Assembly (NCBI GenBank): GCA_900314715.1
Contig: OMWI01000017.1
Location: 62,001 to 126,000, forward strand
Reading direction: 5' to 3'
Source of the DNA: an uncultured Prevotellaceae bacterium
Lineage (GTDB): Bacteria; Bacteroidota; Bacteroidia; Bacteroidales; Bacteroidaceae
Length of the DNA: 64,000 nucleotides
Under the pieces are notes generated by a model. That model searched no databases. It worked only from the letters and a program-made list of their open reading frames with translations, and was not told where the DNA came from. Below are positions 1-8,125 of this stretch, in pieces. The stretch's first letter is position 1; each line of letters begins with the position of its first letter. The position numbers and the translations under genes are program-made.

Positions 1-1627
1 CGCCCTTCTTCCACTTACGGTCGATGGTGAGATACCCGTCTTCCGTGGTTTGGGTGTCAACGGCAACGCCATTCACCGAAAAGGTATATCCTAATCGCTT
101 GTTGTCGCTATAAGCATATAAGTCGCTGGGCACCACTTGGTTCTTCACCCATCCAGGAATGCGAATCTTCATGGCAAACTTTCCTACACTATTCTTGTCA
201 ACGTTGATGGCGATGTCGCCGTCCCACGGATATTGTGTTGATTGCGAGAGAGCAACCTTTTTACCAGCCACGTTGAGTTGGGTGGAATTACTCAAGAACA
301 GGTTGACATATACATTGCGGTCTTTCACGGCATATACATAACCAGGCAAAGAGGGGATGAAACGACAGATGTTACTGGGGCAACAAGCGCACCCGAACCA
401 CGCCTGACGTTGGTGTTGTCCCATAGACTCCAATGGGTTGGGGTAGAAGAATCCACCACCATCAAGCGAAACGCCTGAGATAAGACCATTATATAATGTG
501 CGCTCCAACACGTCGTAATATTTGGAATCGCCATGCAACAAGAACAAACGGTAGTTGACATATACATTACCGATGGCGGCACATGTCTCGCAATAAGCAC
601 TCATGTTGGGCAAGTAGTAATTAGGACCGAAAGCCTCACCAGAAGATGTGGCTCCGATACCGCCCGTGATATAAAGTTTCTTTGTAACGATATTGTCCCA
701 AATCTTGTCAATCGCATGAATGTAGTCTTGATCGCCAGTAAGTGCGGCAACATCTGCCATTCCAGCATACATATAGGCGGCGCGAACGGCGTGTCCTACT
801 GCTTCGTCTTGTTCAATCACAGGTTTATGGGCTTGTGAATAATCGTGCGTTATCGTTGTCTTTCCACGATAATCTAGTAAGAACTTTGCTTCGTCGAGAT
901 ATTTCTTTTCACCCGTAGCCAAATAGAGTCGAGCCAAAGCCATCTCGGCTATCTGGTGACCAGGAACCACACATGCCTGACCAGCGTTGGGTCCTACCTC
1001 GCGAATGACGCAATCAGCATAGCGCTTGGCGATGTTGAGAAACTTGGTGGAACCAGTGGCTTGCCAATGAGCAACGGCACCCTCTACCATGTGACCGAGG
1101 TTATAGAGCTCATGCGAAAGGTCTTCTTCTTTCGACCAACGCGTCTTTCCTGCCCAATGATGGGGATTGTCGGGATTTTGCGTACGAGCGGTGTAGAGAT
1201 AGCCGTCGGGTTCTTGAGCAGAGGCGATGATGTCGATAACTGAATCCACGTAAGCCTCCAACTTCTTATCGGGATAGGTTTGTAAGATGTACGATGCACC
1301 CTCGATGGTCTTGTAAGGGTCGGTATCGTCGAATGAATAACCTACGCCGTTTACCTTGAAAACCTTGGAAGGGTCTTTCAAATGTGCGGCAGCATTCTCG
1401 AAGTTCTTGTAGCGCCCTTCGCTCTCACACTTGCTGAATGCGAGAGGGATGGTAACGGTGCGACTGGCTTCCAATCGCTGTCCCCAGAATGAGTTGCTTG
1501 CTACCTTCACTTGCGTGAAAGGTACTGGCGTGATGGGATAGCCTGCACTTTGTTTTTGTGCAGAGCCAGTTAATGCCATGGTGATGCCGATGGCACCAAG
1601 CATTGTGATTCTAAGTAATTGTTTCAT
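1..1627 (-). CDS. GH127 beta-L-arabinofuranosidase, C-terminus cut by window edge
   Basis: The frame is open from an ATG at 1625-1627 to the window edge, about 542 codons, so the C-terminal part is missing. It starts with a signal peptide (MKQLLRITMLGAIGITMA, ending near SAQ). The body matches the DUF1680/GH127 family: it has FDDTDPYKTIEGASY and AQEPDGYLYT near the N-terminus. It also has AYCETCAAIGNVY and FGCACCPSN, which hold the Glu and Cys residues that bind zinc and form the Cys nucleophile in this family. The family removes terminal beta-L-arabinofuranose from plant glycans or glycoproteins, here probably in the periplasm. It lies 107 bp downstream of the GH97 gene on the same strand and is probably co-transcribed with it. 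A paralogue lies at 5243-7663. The family call is secure; the substrate is inferred. Confidence 0.93.
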   Translation of the reverse strand, partial: MKQLLRITMLGAIGITMALTGSAQKQSAGYPITPVPFTQVKVASNSFWGQRLEASRTVTIPLAFSKCESEGRYKNFENAAAHLKDPSKVFKVNGVGYSFDDTDPYKTIEGASYILQTYPDKKLEAYVDSVIDIIASAQEPDGYLYTARTQNPDNPHHWAGKTRWSKEEDLSHELYNLGHMVEGAVAHWQATGSTKFLNIAKRYADCVIREVGPNAGQACVVPGHQIAEMALARLYLATGEKKYLDEAKFLLDYRGKTTITHDYSQAHKPVIEQDEAVGHAVRAAYMYAGMADVAALTGDQDYIHAIDKIWDNIVTKKLYITGGIGATSSGEAFGPNYYLPNMSAYCETCAAIGNVYVNYRLFLLHGDSKYYDVLERTLYNGLISGVSLDGGGFFYPNPLESMGQHQRQAWFGCACCPSNICRFIPSLPGYVYAVKDRNVYVNLFLSNSTQLNVAGKKVALSQSTQYPWDGDIAINVDKNSVGKFAMKIRIPGWVKNQVVPSDLYAYSDNKRLGYTFSVNGVAVDTQTTEDGYLTIDRKWKKG

Positions 1628-1663
1628 GGATAATATTGTATTTAATTTTAATGATTGTCTTTG

Positions 1664-1730
1664 CTAGATTTTCTAGAAATACTAGAATTACTAGAATTAC
1701 TAGAAATACTAGAAATACTAGATTTTCTAG
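1664..1730. repeat. 9-bp tandem repeat with CTAG at every 9th base
   Basis: CTAG occurs eight times at exactly 9-bp spacing (1664, 1673, 1682, 1691, 1700, 1709, 1718, 1727). Five inner units are CTAGAAATA or CTAGAATTA. Both ends carry CTAGATTTTCTAG, itself a short inverted repeat. The array fills most of the gap between the GH97 stop and the GH127 start. Confidence 0.9.
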
Positions 1731-1733
1731 CCC

Positions 1734-3701
1734 CTATCTCTTCTTCATCTTTATCACAAATCCTCCCCCAGATGCCAAGTCGATGGGCAGAATCGTGTTG
1801 CGATTGACGGTTAGCTGCTTGATTTGATAATCCTCCGCATTATGATGTGCATTGATGCCGTCTTTCATCAACGTGGCTTGATAATCCACATTATCCAAGA
1901 ATGGGAATGCAAGCGTGAGCGTACGCGCATCCCAATTGGTTTGACCGCCAATATACCAATCTTCACCCAATCTGCGAGCGGTGACGATGTACTTGCCAAT
2001 TTCACCTTGCAAGACCAATGTTTCATCCCAAACGGTAGGGATAGTAGCGATGAAATGGGTGTATTTTGGTTCTCGCTCATAATTGGTGGGTGCATCGCAG
2101 AGCATGGTGAAAGGTGAATCATGCACCACGTAACAAGCTGCCTGATGACAACGAGTACCCATGGATACGGGTTTCTCGTAACACTCCACCCAGTTGGAGC
2201 GCGTACCGTTTCGCATGGCTCCTGGCGTGAAATCCACTTGTCCTGCCATCAGTCGGATAAAAGGAAAAGTAACGTCGTATAGCGGCATGTCGGTTTCTTT
2301 CTTCGCCCAACGACATTCTTCCATACCGAATACGCCCTCGTAGTTTACCACATTGGGATAGGTGCGACTCAATCCCGTAGGTGTATAGAAGCCATGATAA
2401 TCCACCATGAGACGATATTTGGCACAATGGCTGGCTATTCGTTCCGCCATTTCCACCGCCGTTTGGTCGTTGCGGTCAAGGAAATCCACCTTGAATCCCT
2501 TGATTCCCATGTCGGCATATTTCTTGCAAGCCTCGTCTAAGTGCTCGTCAAGCACGTTAAATACCGCCCACAACACGATATCCACGCCTTTTTGCTTCCC
2601 GTAAGCAATCAATTTGGGTAAGTCGATGGCTGGTATGGAATGCATGATGTCGCCCTTGTTAGAGTCGTACCATCCCTCGTCGAGCACGATATATTCCAAA
2701 TGATTCTTCTCCGCGAAGTCGATATAATATTGATAGGTGGCCATGTTGATGCCTGCCTCAAAGTTTACGCCTTGCAGGTTCCAGTCGTTCCACCAATCCC
2801 ACGCCACTTTACCAGGCTTAATCCACGACGTATCGCCAATCTTGTTGGGTTCTGCCAACGAATACACCATGTTGTTGGTGGGCATATCTGAATCTCGTTC
2901 CGTCACGGCAAAGACGCGCCAAGGATAGTTGCGCTTGCCTGTTGATTTGGCGATGTAGTCTTCTGTATCAGCCACATAACTCATTCCGCGCCATTTGTAA
3001 TATTCCATTTTCTTGGGATAAGGGGCGAAACCGGCATCTAATCCCTTGGCATTTGCCTTGACAAACATACCAGGATATTGGCGTAGGTCGCTTTCCAACA
3101 ATGTTACTTTCGCATCACCGCAATCCAACGTAACGGGCAGGAATGCGGGCGTATGCTTGGCGGAATCGAGCGAAGTGACGTGATAGGTATTCTGGAAAGC
3201 CATCGCGAAAGGCTTTTCTGTGTTGGTGGAATAAGCCAACCAAGCTTTCTTGGCGGTATGGAAATCATAATGGGCAATCTCGTACTTGATGATGGTTTCG
3301 CCCTTTTGAGTGGTATAGAAACGATAGGCAATTCCCTCATCGTAAGCCCTGATGACGATACCAAAACTGCCTTTTATGCGCAAATCCAGTTGATTGCACA
3401 CGGATTTGTATTCTCTTTGCCTGTATAATGGTGCTTGAATGGTTTCTTCTATGGTCTTTTTTATGCCAAAACCCAAATTCCCGTTCGCGCCAATCTGTTT
3501 TCCGTCAACCAAAACAAGGCCGATGGCAGACGGAGCCATCAACACCCTTCCGTCCAGTTGAATGGAAATGGTGAGCGAATCGCCCTCTTCCAAGATAGCT
3601 GTCAACCTACCGTTGGGAGAAGTGACCGTGAAGGCATTTGCCCAAGCAGAAGCCAAGCAAAACCATGAGATAATCAATAGACAAGTAGTTTTTTTGTTCA
3701 T
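1734..3701 (-). CDS. GH97 glycoside hydrolase, probably retaining alpha-galactosidase type
   Basis: This is a 655-residue exported enzyme. I chose the ATG at 3701 because it begins a clear signal peptide (MNKKTTCLLIISWFCLASAW, cleavage near ANA-F) and lies just inside a -7 box at 3739-3746; the open frame runs further upstream only by chance. An N-terminal beta-sandwich is followed by a barrel with AWDWWNDW (about 300), VLDEGW (about 339) and KGFKVDFLDR. Asp406 in the last motif sits where retaining GH97 enzymes carry their nucleophile; inverting GH97 enzymes such as SusB use glutamates elsewhere. Alpha-galactosidase is therefore the best guess, but other alpha-linked substrates are possible. 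It lies upstream of the GH127 gene, suggesting joint action on a galactose- and arabinose-containing glycan. Confidence 0.9.
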   Translation of the reverse strand: MNKKTTCLLIISWFCLASAWANAFTVTSPNGRLTAILEEGDSLTISIQLDGRVLMAPSAIGLVLVDGKQIGANGNLGFGIKKTIEETIQAPLYRQREYKSVCNQLDLRIKGSFGIVIRAYDEGIAYRFYTTQKGETIIKYEIAHYDFHTAKKAWLAYSTNTEKPFAMAFQNTYHVTSLDSAKHTPAFLPVTLDCGDAKVTLLESDLRQYPGMFVKANAKGLDAGFAPYPKKMEYYKWRGMSYVADTEDYIAKSTGKRNYPWRVFAVTERDSDMPTNNMVYSLAEPNKIGDTSWIKPGKVAWDWWNDWNLQGVNFEAGINMATYQYYIDFAEKNHLEYIVLDEGWYDSNKGDIMHSIPAIDLPKLIAYGKQKGVDIVLWAVFNVLDEHLDEACKKYADMGIKGFKVDFLDRNDQTAVEMAERIASHCAKYRLMVDYHGFYTPTGLSRTYPNVVNYEGVFGMEECRWAKKETDMPLYDVTFPFIRLMAGQVDFTPGAMRNGTRSNWVECYEKPVSMGTRCHQAACYVVHDSPFTMLCDAPTNYEREPKYTHFIATIPTVWDETLVLQGEIGKYIVTARRLGEDWYIGGQTNWDARTLTLAFPFLDNVDYQATLMKDGINAHHNAEDYQIKQLTVNRNTILPIDLASGGGFVIKMKKR

Positions 3702-3738
3702 ACGTTCAAGGGTTTCTTTACGTTTCTTTTTCTTTCTG

Positions 3739-3746
3739 CAAAGATA
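3739..3746 (-). promoter_or_regulatory. -7 box of the GH97 promoter
   Basis: TATCTTTG on the minus strand matches the Bacteroidetes -7 consensus TAnnTTTG and lies 38 bp before the chosen start. I found no convincing -33 TTTG at the usual distance. Confidence 0.6.
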
Positions 3747-4089
3747 CAAATATCCATTTACATAAAATATAAAAATCGTATGAGAAAGTAAAAAAATAGT
3801 CTTTTTGTCGTACCTGACGATTTTCGAAGGGTTTATTTCCATAGAATGAATAAGGGAAAGCAAAAAATGAAAGGTAGAAGCAAGAGGCAAGAGATATGCC
3901 TTGCTCGTTACGGGCATTCGAGTTGAGTGTTGAGAGTTGATAGTCATGTTTTTAATGGTTTTTTTGTGGTGAGTGGTGAGGCTTTTTTCATACTGCAAAG
4001 TTACTCTATATTCTCCCCACTACCAAAAATCGGGCTTTCGTAAGGTGTAAAAATCTGTTAACGAAACGAGGTGTTCGTGTTAAAAAATA

Positions 4090-4170
4090 CAAACACCATA
4101 TTTACGCCCTGTAAACATCATATTTGCGAGGAGTAAACACCATATTTATGGGGCGCAAATGCGGTACTAA
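4090..4170. repeat. 22-nt-period array, locus 1
   Basis: Units begin at 4090, 4112, 4134 and (partial) 4156, an exact 22-nt step. The core is (C/T)AAAC-ACCAT-ATTTA or TAAAC-ATCAT-ATTTG, followed by a G-rich spacer. This is the same architecture as the arrays at 23.1, 33.7, 49.3, 56.1 and 62.1 kb. It lies in the long gap between the GH97 gene and the Bro-N remnants. Confidence 0.85.
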
Positions 4171-4392
4171 CAAATTAACAATTAACAATTAACAATAAGG
4201 TACTATCTATGCAGTAAATATGGTGTATATATAGTTATATTAATATATTATTATAATAATATATTAATATAAAATTATAATACTAATAAATTCTTTTATT
4301 TTACCTATATATTGTTTCATTTTATAACATAAACTAAAAACAAAATATATATAACCTATCTTATTGTTAATTGTTAATTGTTAGTTTGTTAA
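4166..4392. repeat. AT-rich palindromic module A
   Basis: The ends are short AACAATT-type tandem repeats in inverted orientation (about 4175-4199 against 4360-4383, at least 23 bp perfect). Inside, at 4235-4272, is a perfect 38-bp palindrome with half-site TTATATTAATATATTATTA. The layout matches module B at 4451-4680. I see no open frame, so it is a non-autonomous element or structural DNA. Confidence 0.75.
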
Positions 4393-4450
4393 TGTTTACT
4401 TGGTATTAATAGACAAATAAAAAGGTTTTACCTTGAGAACTAAGAAAATG

Positions 4451-4680
4451 CAACTTTGTAACTTTGCAACTTTGCAACTTTGATAGGTTCACATTTTCTG
4501 AAAAATGGAGAGTTTAAATTTTATATTTATATATTATTATAATAATATATAAATATAATTATATAAATAATTATACATATAATAATTCTTTAATCACTTA
4601 TTAATGGCTCAGTAAATGATCAGTTCAGAATGTTAGAAGGTACTAAAGTTGCAAAGTTACAAAGTTGCAAAGTTGCAAAA
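4451..4680. repeat. AT-rich palindromic module B
   Basis: The left end is a run of ACTTTGCA-like 8-bp repeats (4451-4482) and the right end is its inverted counterpart (AAAGTTGC runs, about 4645-4678). A perfect 38-bp palindrome lies at 4521-4558. It differs from the palindrome of module A only at one position of each half, and the two changes compensate. The distance from module edge to palindrome is also nearly the same in both (about 70 bp left, about 120 bp right). Confidence 0.75.
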
Positions 4681-4710
4681 ATGGGGTCTCTACGTTGAGG
4701 GTGTGTCAAA

Positions 4711-4980
4711 ATAGGCACGTCCTCGAACAAAGAAATCCGAACGATGCAAGATGAAAAGGGAAAACCTTGGTTCGTGGGTAAGGATGTGGCAAGGATGCTG
4801 GGCTACAGCAATACACGTGATTCATTGAGAAAGCACGTGGATGTGGAGGACAAAACCACCGTCGCGATTTGCGACACTGGTTCCAACTACAAGAGCAAAG
4901 CCTCGTTGCGTGCGAATTGCAAATTCGCACGAACAAAGGATTGCAAATCCTCCCATACAAAAGATGGGGTTACGATTTGA
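4711..4980 (+). pseudogene. Bro-N (phage antirepressor-type) domain remnant, copy 1
   Basis: The frame reads NKEIRTMQDEKGKPWFVGKD, then VARMLGYSNTRDSLRKHVD and GSNYKSKA. This is the BRO N-terminal DNA-binding domain of phage antirepressors. Sequence similarity begins upstream of the only ATG (4744), no proper start or C-terminal domain is present, and the frame stops at 4978-4980 after a low-complexity tail. I read it as a decayed prophage or mobile-element fragment. Confidence 0.75.
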
Positions 4981-5019
4981 GACTCCATCAATAGAACCAC
5001 CACCTTGATTCAGGGTATA

Positions 5020-5130
5020 GGTTTCAACTACAAGAGCAAAGCCATTCGGAAGATGCAGGATGAGAAGGGTGAGCCTTAGTTTGTGGGAAGCGACATTGCA
5101 AGAGAGTTGAGTTACTTTGACCTTCGAAAA
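5020..5130 (+). pseudogene. Bro-N domain remnant, copy 2
   Basis: In the same frame as copy 1, the sequence reads GFNYKSKAIRKMQDEKGEP, then an amber codon where copy 1 has Trp, then FVGSDIARELSYFDLRK. It thus repeats the start of the Bro-N domain with an in-frame TAG at 5077-5079 (TGG in the ancestor). Together with copy 1 this indicates a tandem, inactivated antirepressor pair. Confidence 0.7.
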
Positions 5131-5182
5131 ATCGGGTGGTTCCGTGTGTCTATAGACTTTTCTTTCATATAAATAGACTTTA

Positions 5183-5217
5183 TTTGTATTTTATATCGGT
5201 AAAAAATGATAATTTTG
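5183..5217 (+). promoter_or_regulatory. Promoter of the GH127-CotH operon
   Basis: TTTG at 5183-5186 and TAATTTTG at 5210-5217 fit the Bacteroidetes promoter, although the 23-nt spacer is longer than usual. The start codon lies 25 bp downstream of the -7 box. Confidence 0.55.
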
Positions 5218-5242
5218 CAACATCAAAAAACCTCATATTAGC

Positions 5243-7663
5243 ATGAAATACAAATATCTTTTATTCAGTATGATGATTTTTGCCGTCTTGAACGTACAGG
5301 CGGCAGGTAAGACGAAGACCACTCCTATCGTGGAAGTTCCGTTTACGAAAGTGCATTTGAACGACGCCTTCTGGTCGCCTCGTATAGAAATCAACCGTAC
5401 GGTGAGCATTCCCTCCGCTTTCCGTGAGTGCGAGAAGAACGGGAGGTTCGACAACTTTGCCATTGCTGGAGGTTTGATGCAAGGCGAGCATAAGGGTGAT
5501 TTCTCGTTTGACGATACAGACCCTTACAAGGTCATCGAGGGCGCCAGCTATTCTTTAGCGGTTCATTATGACGCGAAACTCGACCATTACTTGGATAGTG
5601 TGATAGCCATTATCGCCGCCGCACAAGAACCAGACGGTTATCTGACCACCTGCGTCACCAACAAATGCTATCGTCTGTCGGGATGGTGGGGTAGAAGCAA
5701 ATGGGAGAAAATCAATTCCCATGAGTTGTATAATAGCGGTCACATGATAGAATCGGCTGTTGCTCACTACTTGGCAACGGGTAAGCGTTCGTTCTTGAAT
5801 GTGGCTATCAAGAATGCTGACTTGGTTTGCAAGACCTTTGGACCCAATGAAGGTCAGATTCATCGTCCTGGCGGTCACCCCATCATCGAGATGGCGTTGT
5901 GCAAATTATATAAGGTGACTGGCGATAAGAAGTATCTGGAAGGAGCAAAGTATTTCGTGGATGAAACAGGAAGATGTACTGACGGCCATCATCCCAGCGA
6001 ATATTCACAAGACCATAAGCCTATCTTACAACAAGACGAAATCGTAGGCCATGCCGTAAGAGCTGGTTATTTGTTCAGTGGTGTGGCAGACGTGGCTGCC
6101 TTGACGGGAGACTCAGCCTATTTCCATGCCTTGGAAAGAATATGGAACAACATGTCTTCCAAGAAACTCTTCATTACGGGAGGTATCGGCAGTCGTCCTC
6201 AAGGTGAAGGCTTCGGTCCTAACTATGAACTGAACAACCATACCGCTTATTGTGAGACCTGTGCCGCCATTGCCAACGTGTATTGGAACTATCGTATGTT
6301 CTTGGCAACAGGAGAATCGAAGTACATGGATGTTTGCGAACGTGCATTGTATAATAATGTATTGAGTGGCGTTTCGCTTTCAGGTGATCATTTCTTCTAT
6401 GACAACCCCTTGGAGAGCGACGGAGAACATGGGCGTGCCCGTTGGTTTGGTTGCGCTTGTTGTCCTGGCAACGTTACGAGATTCGTGGCTTCGGTTCCTA
6501 ACTACATCTATGCCCAACAAGGAAAAGACATTTACGTGAATCTCTATGTGCAAGGAACGGCAAAGATTGGTAACGTTGAATTGGAACAAATCACCGAATA
6601 CCCTTGGAACGGACAAGTGAAGATTCGCGTGAACAAGGGAAGTGGAAAGTTTGCCATTAAGTTGCGCTTGCCTGGTTGGTTGAAGAAAAACCCCATCGGC
6701 AATGATTTATATACCTATTTGGATAATGCCAAGCCGTATAGCGTGAGCGTGAATGGTCAGGCATTCTATCCCGAAAACCGCGACTATATCACGATTACCC
6801 GTTCTTGGAAGAAGGGTGACGTGATAGAATTGAACTTGCCGATGGAAGTGCGTAGAGTCATCGCCAACGACAATGCCGAAGACGACCGTGGCAAGATTGC
6901 CTTGGAACGCGGACCTATCGTGTTCTGCTTGGAAGGAAAGGATCAACCCGACCAACATGTATTCAATAAATATATCCTCAATTCTGCTGTCATAACCGCC
7001 CACGAGGAAAAAGAATTGTTGAATGGTGTCTTCGTACTCGAGGGAATGGCTAAGGAATTACAACCTGACGGAGAGGTGAAAGACGTGAAAATCCGTGCTA
7101 TTCCTTATTCTACATGGAACAACCGTGGTTCTGACCAGATGGAAGTGTGGATTGCCAACACACCCGTAAAGACCGTGGCTACTCCTGCCGAGACGATTGC
7201 CAGTAAGGCAAGGACGTTCAGCAATCGCGGTCCTATCCAAAACGATGCTCCCGAAACGGCTCCCACAGATGGTTGGGCAGGTGGAACAAACGACCAATGG
7301 GAACCCAAGCGTTCTTCCGATACGTCGAAGCCTTACCATTATTGGTGGTTGAAGCGTGGAACGACCGAAGCCATCAGCTATCAGTTTGACAAGGAGTATG
7401 AGGTGAACAACGTACAGGTGTATTGGTTGGATTTCGACCACTACGATGGTAGTTTCCGCGTACCAGAGAGTTGGACACTCTACTATCAAGATGCCAATGG
7501 CAATTGGGTGGAAGTGGAAGACCATTCACCATTGACCGTGAAGAAGGATTGCTACAATAGCGTGGATTTCAAGCCCGTACGCACAAAGGGATTGAAGATA
7601 TTGGCAAAATTGCAACAAGGTCAATCGGGTGGCGTGTTGGAATGGAAGGTCAACGGCAAATAA
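5243..7663 (+). CDS. GH127 beta-L-arabinofuranosidase with C-terminal extension
   Basis: This 806-residue exported enzyme (signal peptide to about residue 20) carries the full GH127 set. It has FDDTDPYKVIEGASY (89-103), HTAYCETCAAIANVY with Glu338 and Cys340, and WFGCACCPGN with Cys406 and Cys407. These are the zinc/Cys-nucleophile residues of beta-L-arabinofuranosidases. After about residue 640 there is an extra C-terminal region with a beta-sandwich-like stretch (YQFDKEYEVNNVQVYWLDFD, ending WKVNGK), which looks like a discoidin-type carbohydrate-binding module. It probably removes beta-linked arabinofuranose in the periplasm or at the surface. It is the first gene of a tightly spaced operon (9, 12 and 20 bp gaps) with three secreted proteins. 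Confidence 0.93.
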   Translation: MKYKYLLFSMMIFAVLNVQAAGKTKTTPIVEVPFTKVHLNDAFWSPRIEINRTVSIPSAFRECEKNGRFDNFAIAGGLMQGEHKGDFSFDDTDPYKVIEGASYSLAVHYDAKLDHYLDSVIAIIAAAQEPDGYLTTCVTNKCYRLSGWWGRSKWEKINSHELYNSGHMIESAVAHYLATGKRSFLNVAIKNADLVCKTFGPNEGQIHRPGGHPIIEMALCKLYKVTGDKKYLEGAKYFVDETGRCTDGHHPSEYSQDHKPILQQDEIVGHAVRAGYLFSGVADVAALTGDSAYFHALERIWNNMSSKKLFITGGIGSRPQGEGFGPNYELNNHTAYCETCAAIANVYWNYRMFLATGESKYMDVCERALYNNVLSGVSLSGDHFFYDNPLESDGEHGRARWFGCACCPGNVTRFVASVPNYIYAQQGKDIYVNLYVQGTAKIGNVELEQITEYPWNGQVKIRVNKGSGKFAIKLRLPGWLKKNPIGNDLYTYLDNAKPYSVSVNGQAFYPENRDYITITRSWKKGDVIELNLPMEVRRVIANDNAEDDRGKIALERGPIVFCLEGKDQPDQHVFNKYILNSAVITAHEEKELLNGVFVLEGMAKELQPDGEVKDVKIRAIPYSTWNNRGSDQMEVWIANTPVKTVATPAETIASKARTFSNRGPIQNDAPETAPTDGWAGGTNDQWEPKRSSDTSKPYHYWWLKRGTTEAISYQFDKEYEVNNVQVYWLDFDHYDGSFRVPESWTLYYQDANGNWVEVEDHSPLTVKKDCYNSVDFKPVRTKGLKILAKLQQGQSGGVLEWKVNGK

Positions 7664-7672
7664 ATACTTACG

Positions 7673-8113
7673 ATGAAAAGATATGCTTGCTTGATTGGTT
7701 TCCTGCTCATGAGTTGGGTGTTGTCTGCCAAGACGTTGGTGATTACCCTCTCGGATGATACGAAAGTGTATTATGAGTTGGAAGAACCAACGAATGGAAC
7801 CACTTTCTCGCCTGTGATGGTGTTTGACCATGGCAACATTGTGGTGAAAGGCGATACGTACGAGTTTAGCGGAATCAAGGAGTTTCGCGTCTCCGATGAG
7901 AGTGCGCCAGCGGGAATAGAATCCCAAACGATGCGATTCTCTACCCAGGGTGCCGTGTCGATATATACGATGGATGGTAAAAAGATGATGGTTAGCGACA
8001 CGATAGATAGTGTTCAGCAACTCCAAACATCACGTTTACCCAAGGGAATCTATATCGTCAAGGTGAAGCAAGGTACTCGTGATGAAGTGTCGTTTAAGTT
8101 TATCAAGAAATAG
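7673..8113 (+). CDS. Small secreted protein with Prevotella-type C-terminal tail
   Basis: This 146-residue protein has a signal peptide (MKRYACLIGFLLMSWVLSA). A short beta-rich module follows (LVITLSDDTKVYYELE through YEFSGIKEFRVSD), then a tail reading VSIYTMDGKKM and LPKGIYIVKVKQG. The tail resembles the C-terminal sorting-type domains at the ends of the proteins at 10048-12213 and 12497-15697. The N-terminal module also resembles the first part of the CotH protein next door. No catalytic motif is visible. It starts 9 bp after the GH127 gene, so it is co-transcribed. The function is unknown; a secreted or surface role is inferred. Confidence 0.75.
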   Translation: MKRYACLIGFLLMSWVLSAKTLVITLSDDTKVYYELEEPTNGTTFSPVMVFDHGNIVVKGDTYEFSGIKEFRVSDESAPAGIESQTMRFSTQGAVSIYTMDGKKMMVSDTIDSVQQLQTSRLPKGIYIVKVKQGTRDEVSFKFIKK

Positions 8114-8125
8114 CAACAAGAGACC

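Noticed and set aside
1636-1827. 63-residue gene over the CTAG repeat
   Set aside because: It is an open frame created by the tandem repeat, with no ribosome-binding site and no family signal.
3702-3998. N-terminal extension of the GH97 protein
   Set aside because: The extended frame has no signal-peptide logic, contains a promoter -7 box, and the true signal peptide starts at 3701.
4744-4980. Intact 78-residue gene
   Set aside because: Bro-N similarity begins before the ATG and the C-terminus is nonsense, so it is a remnant, not a functional gene.
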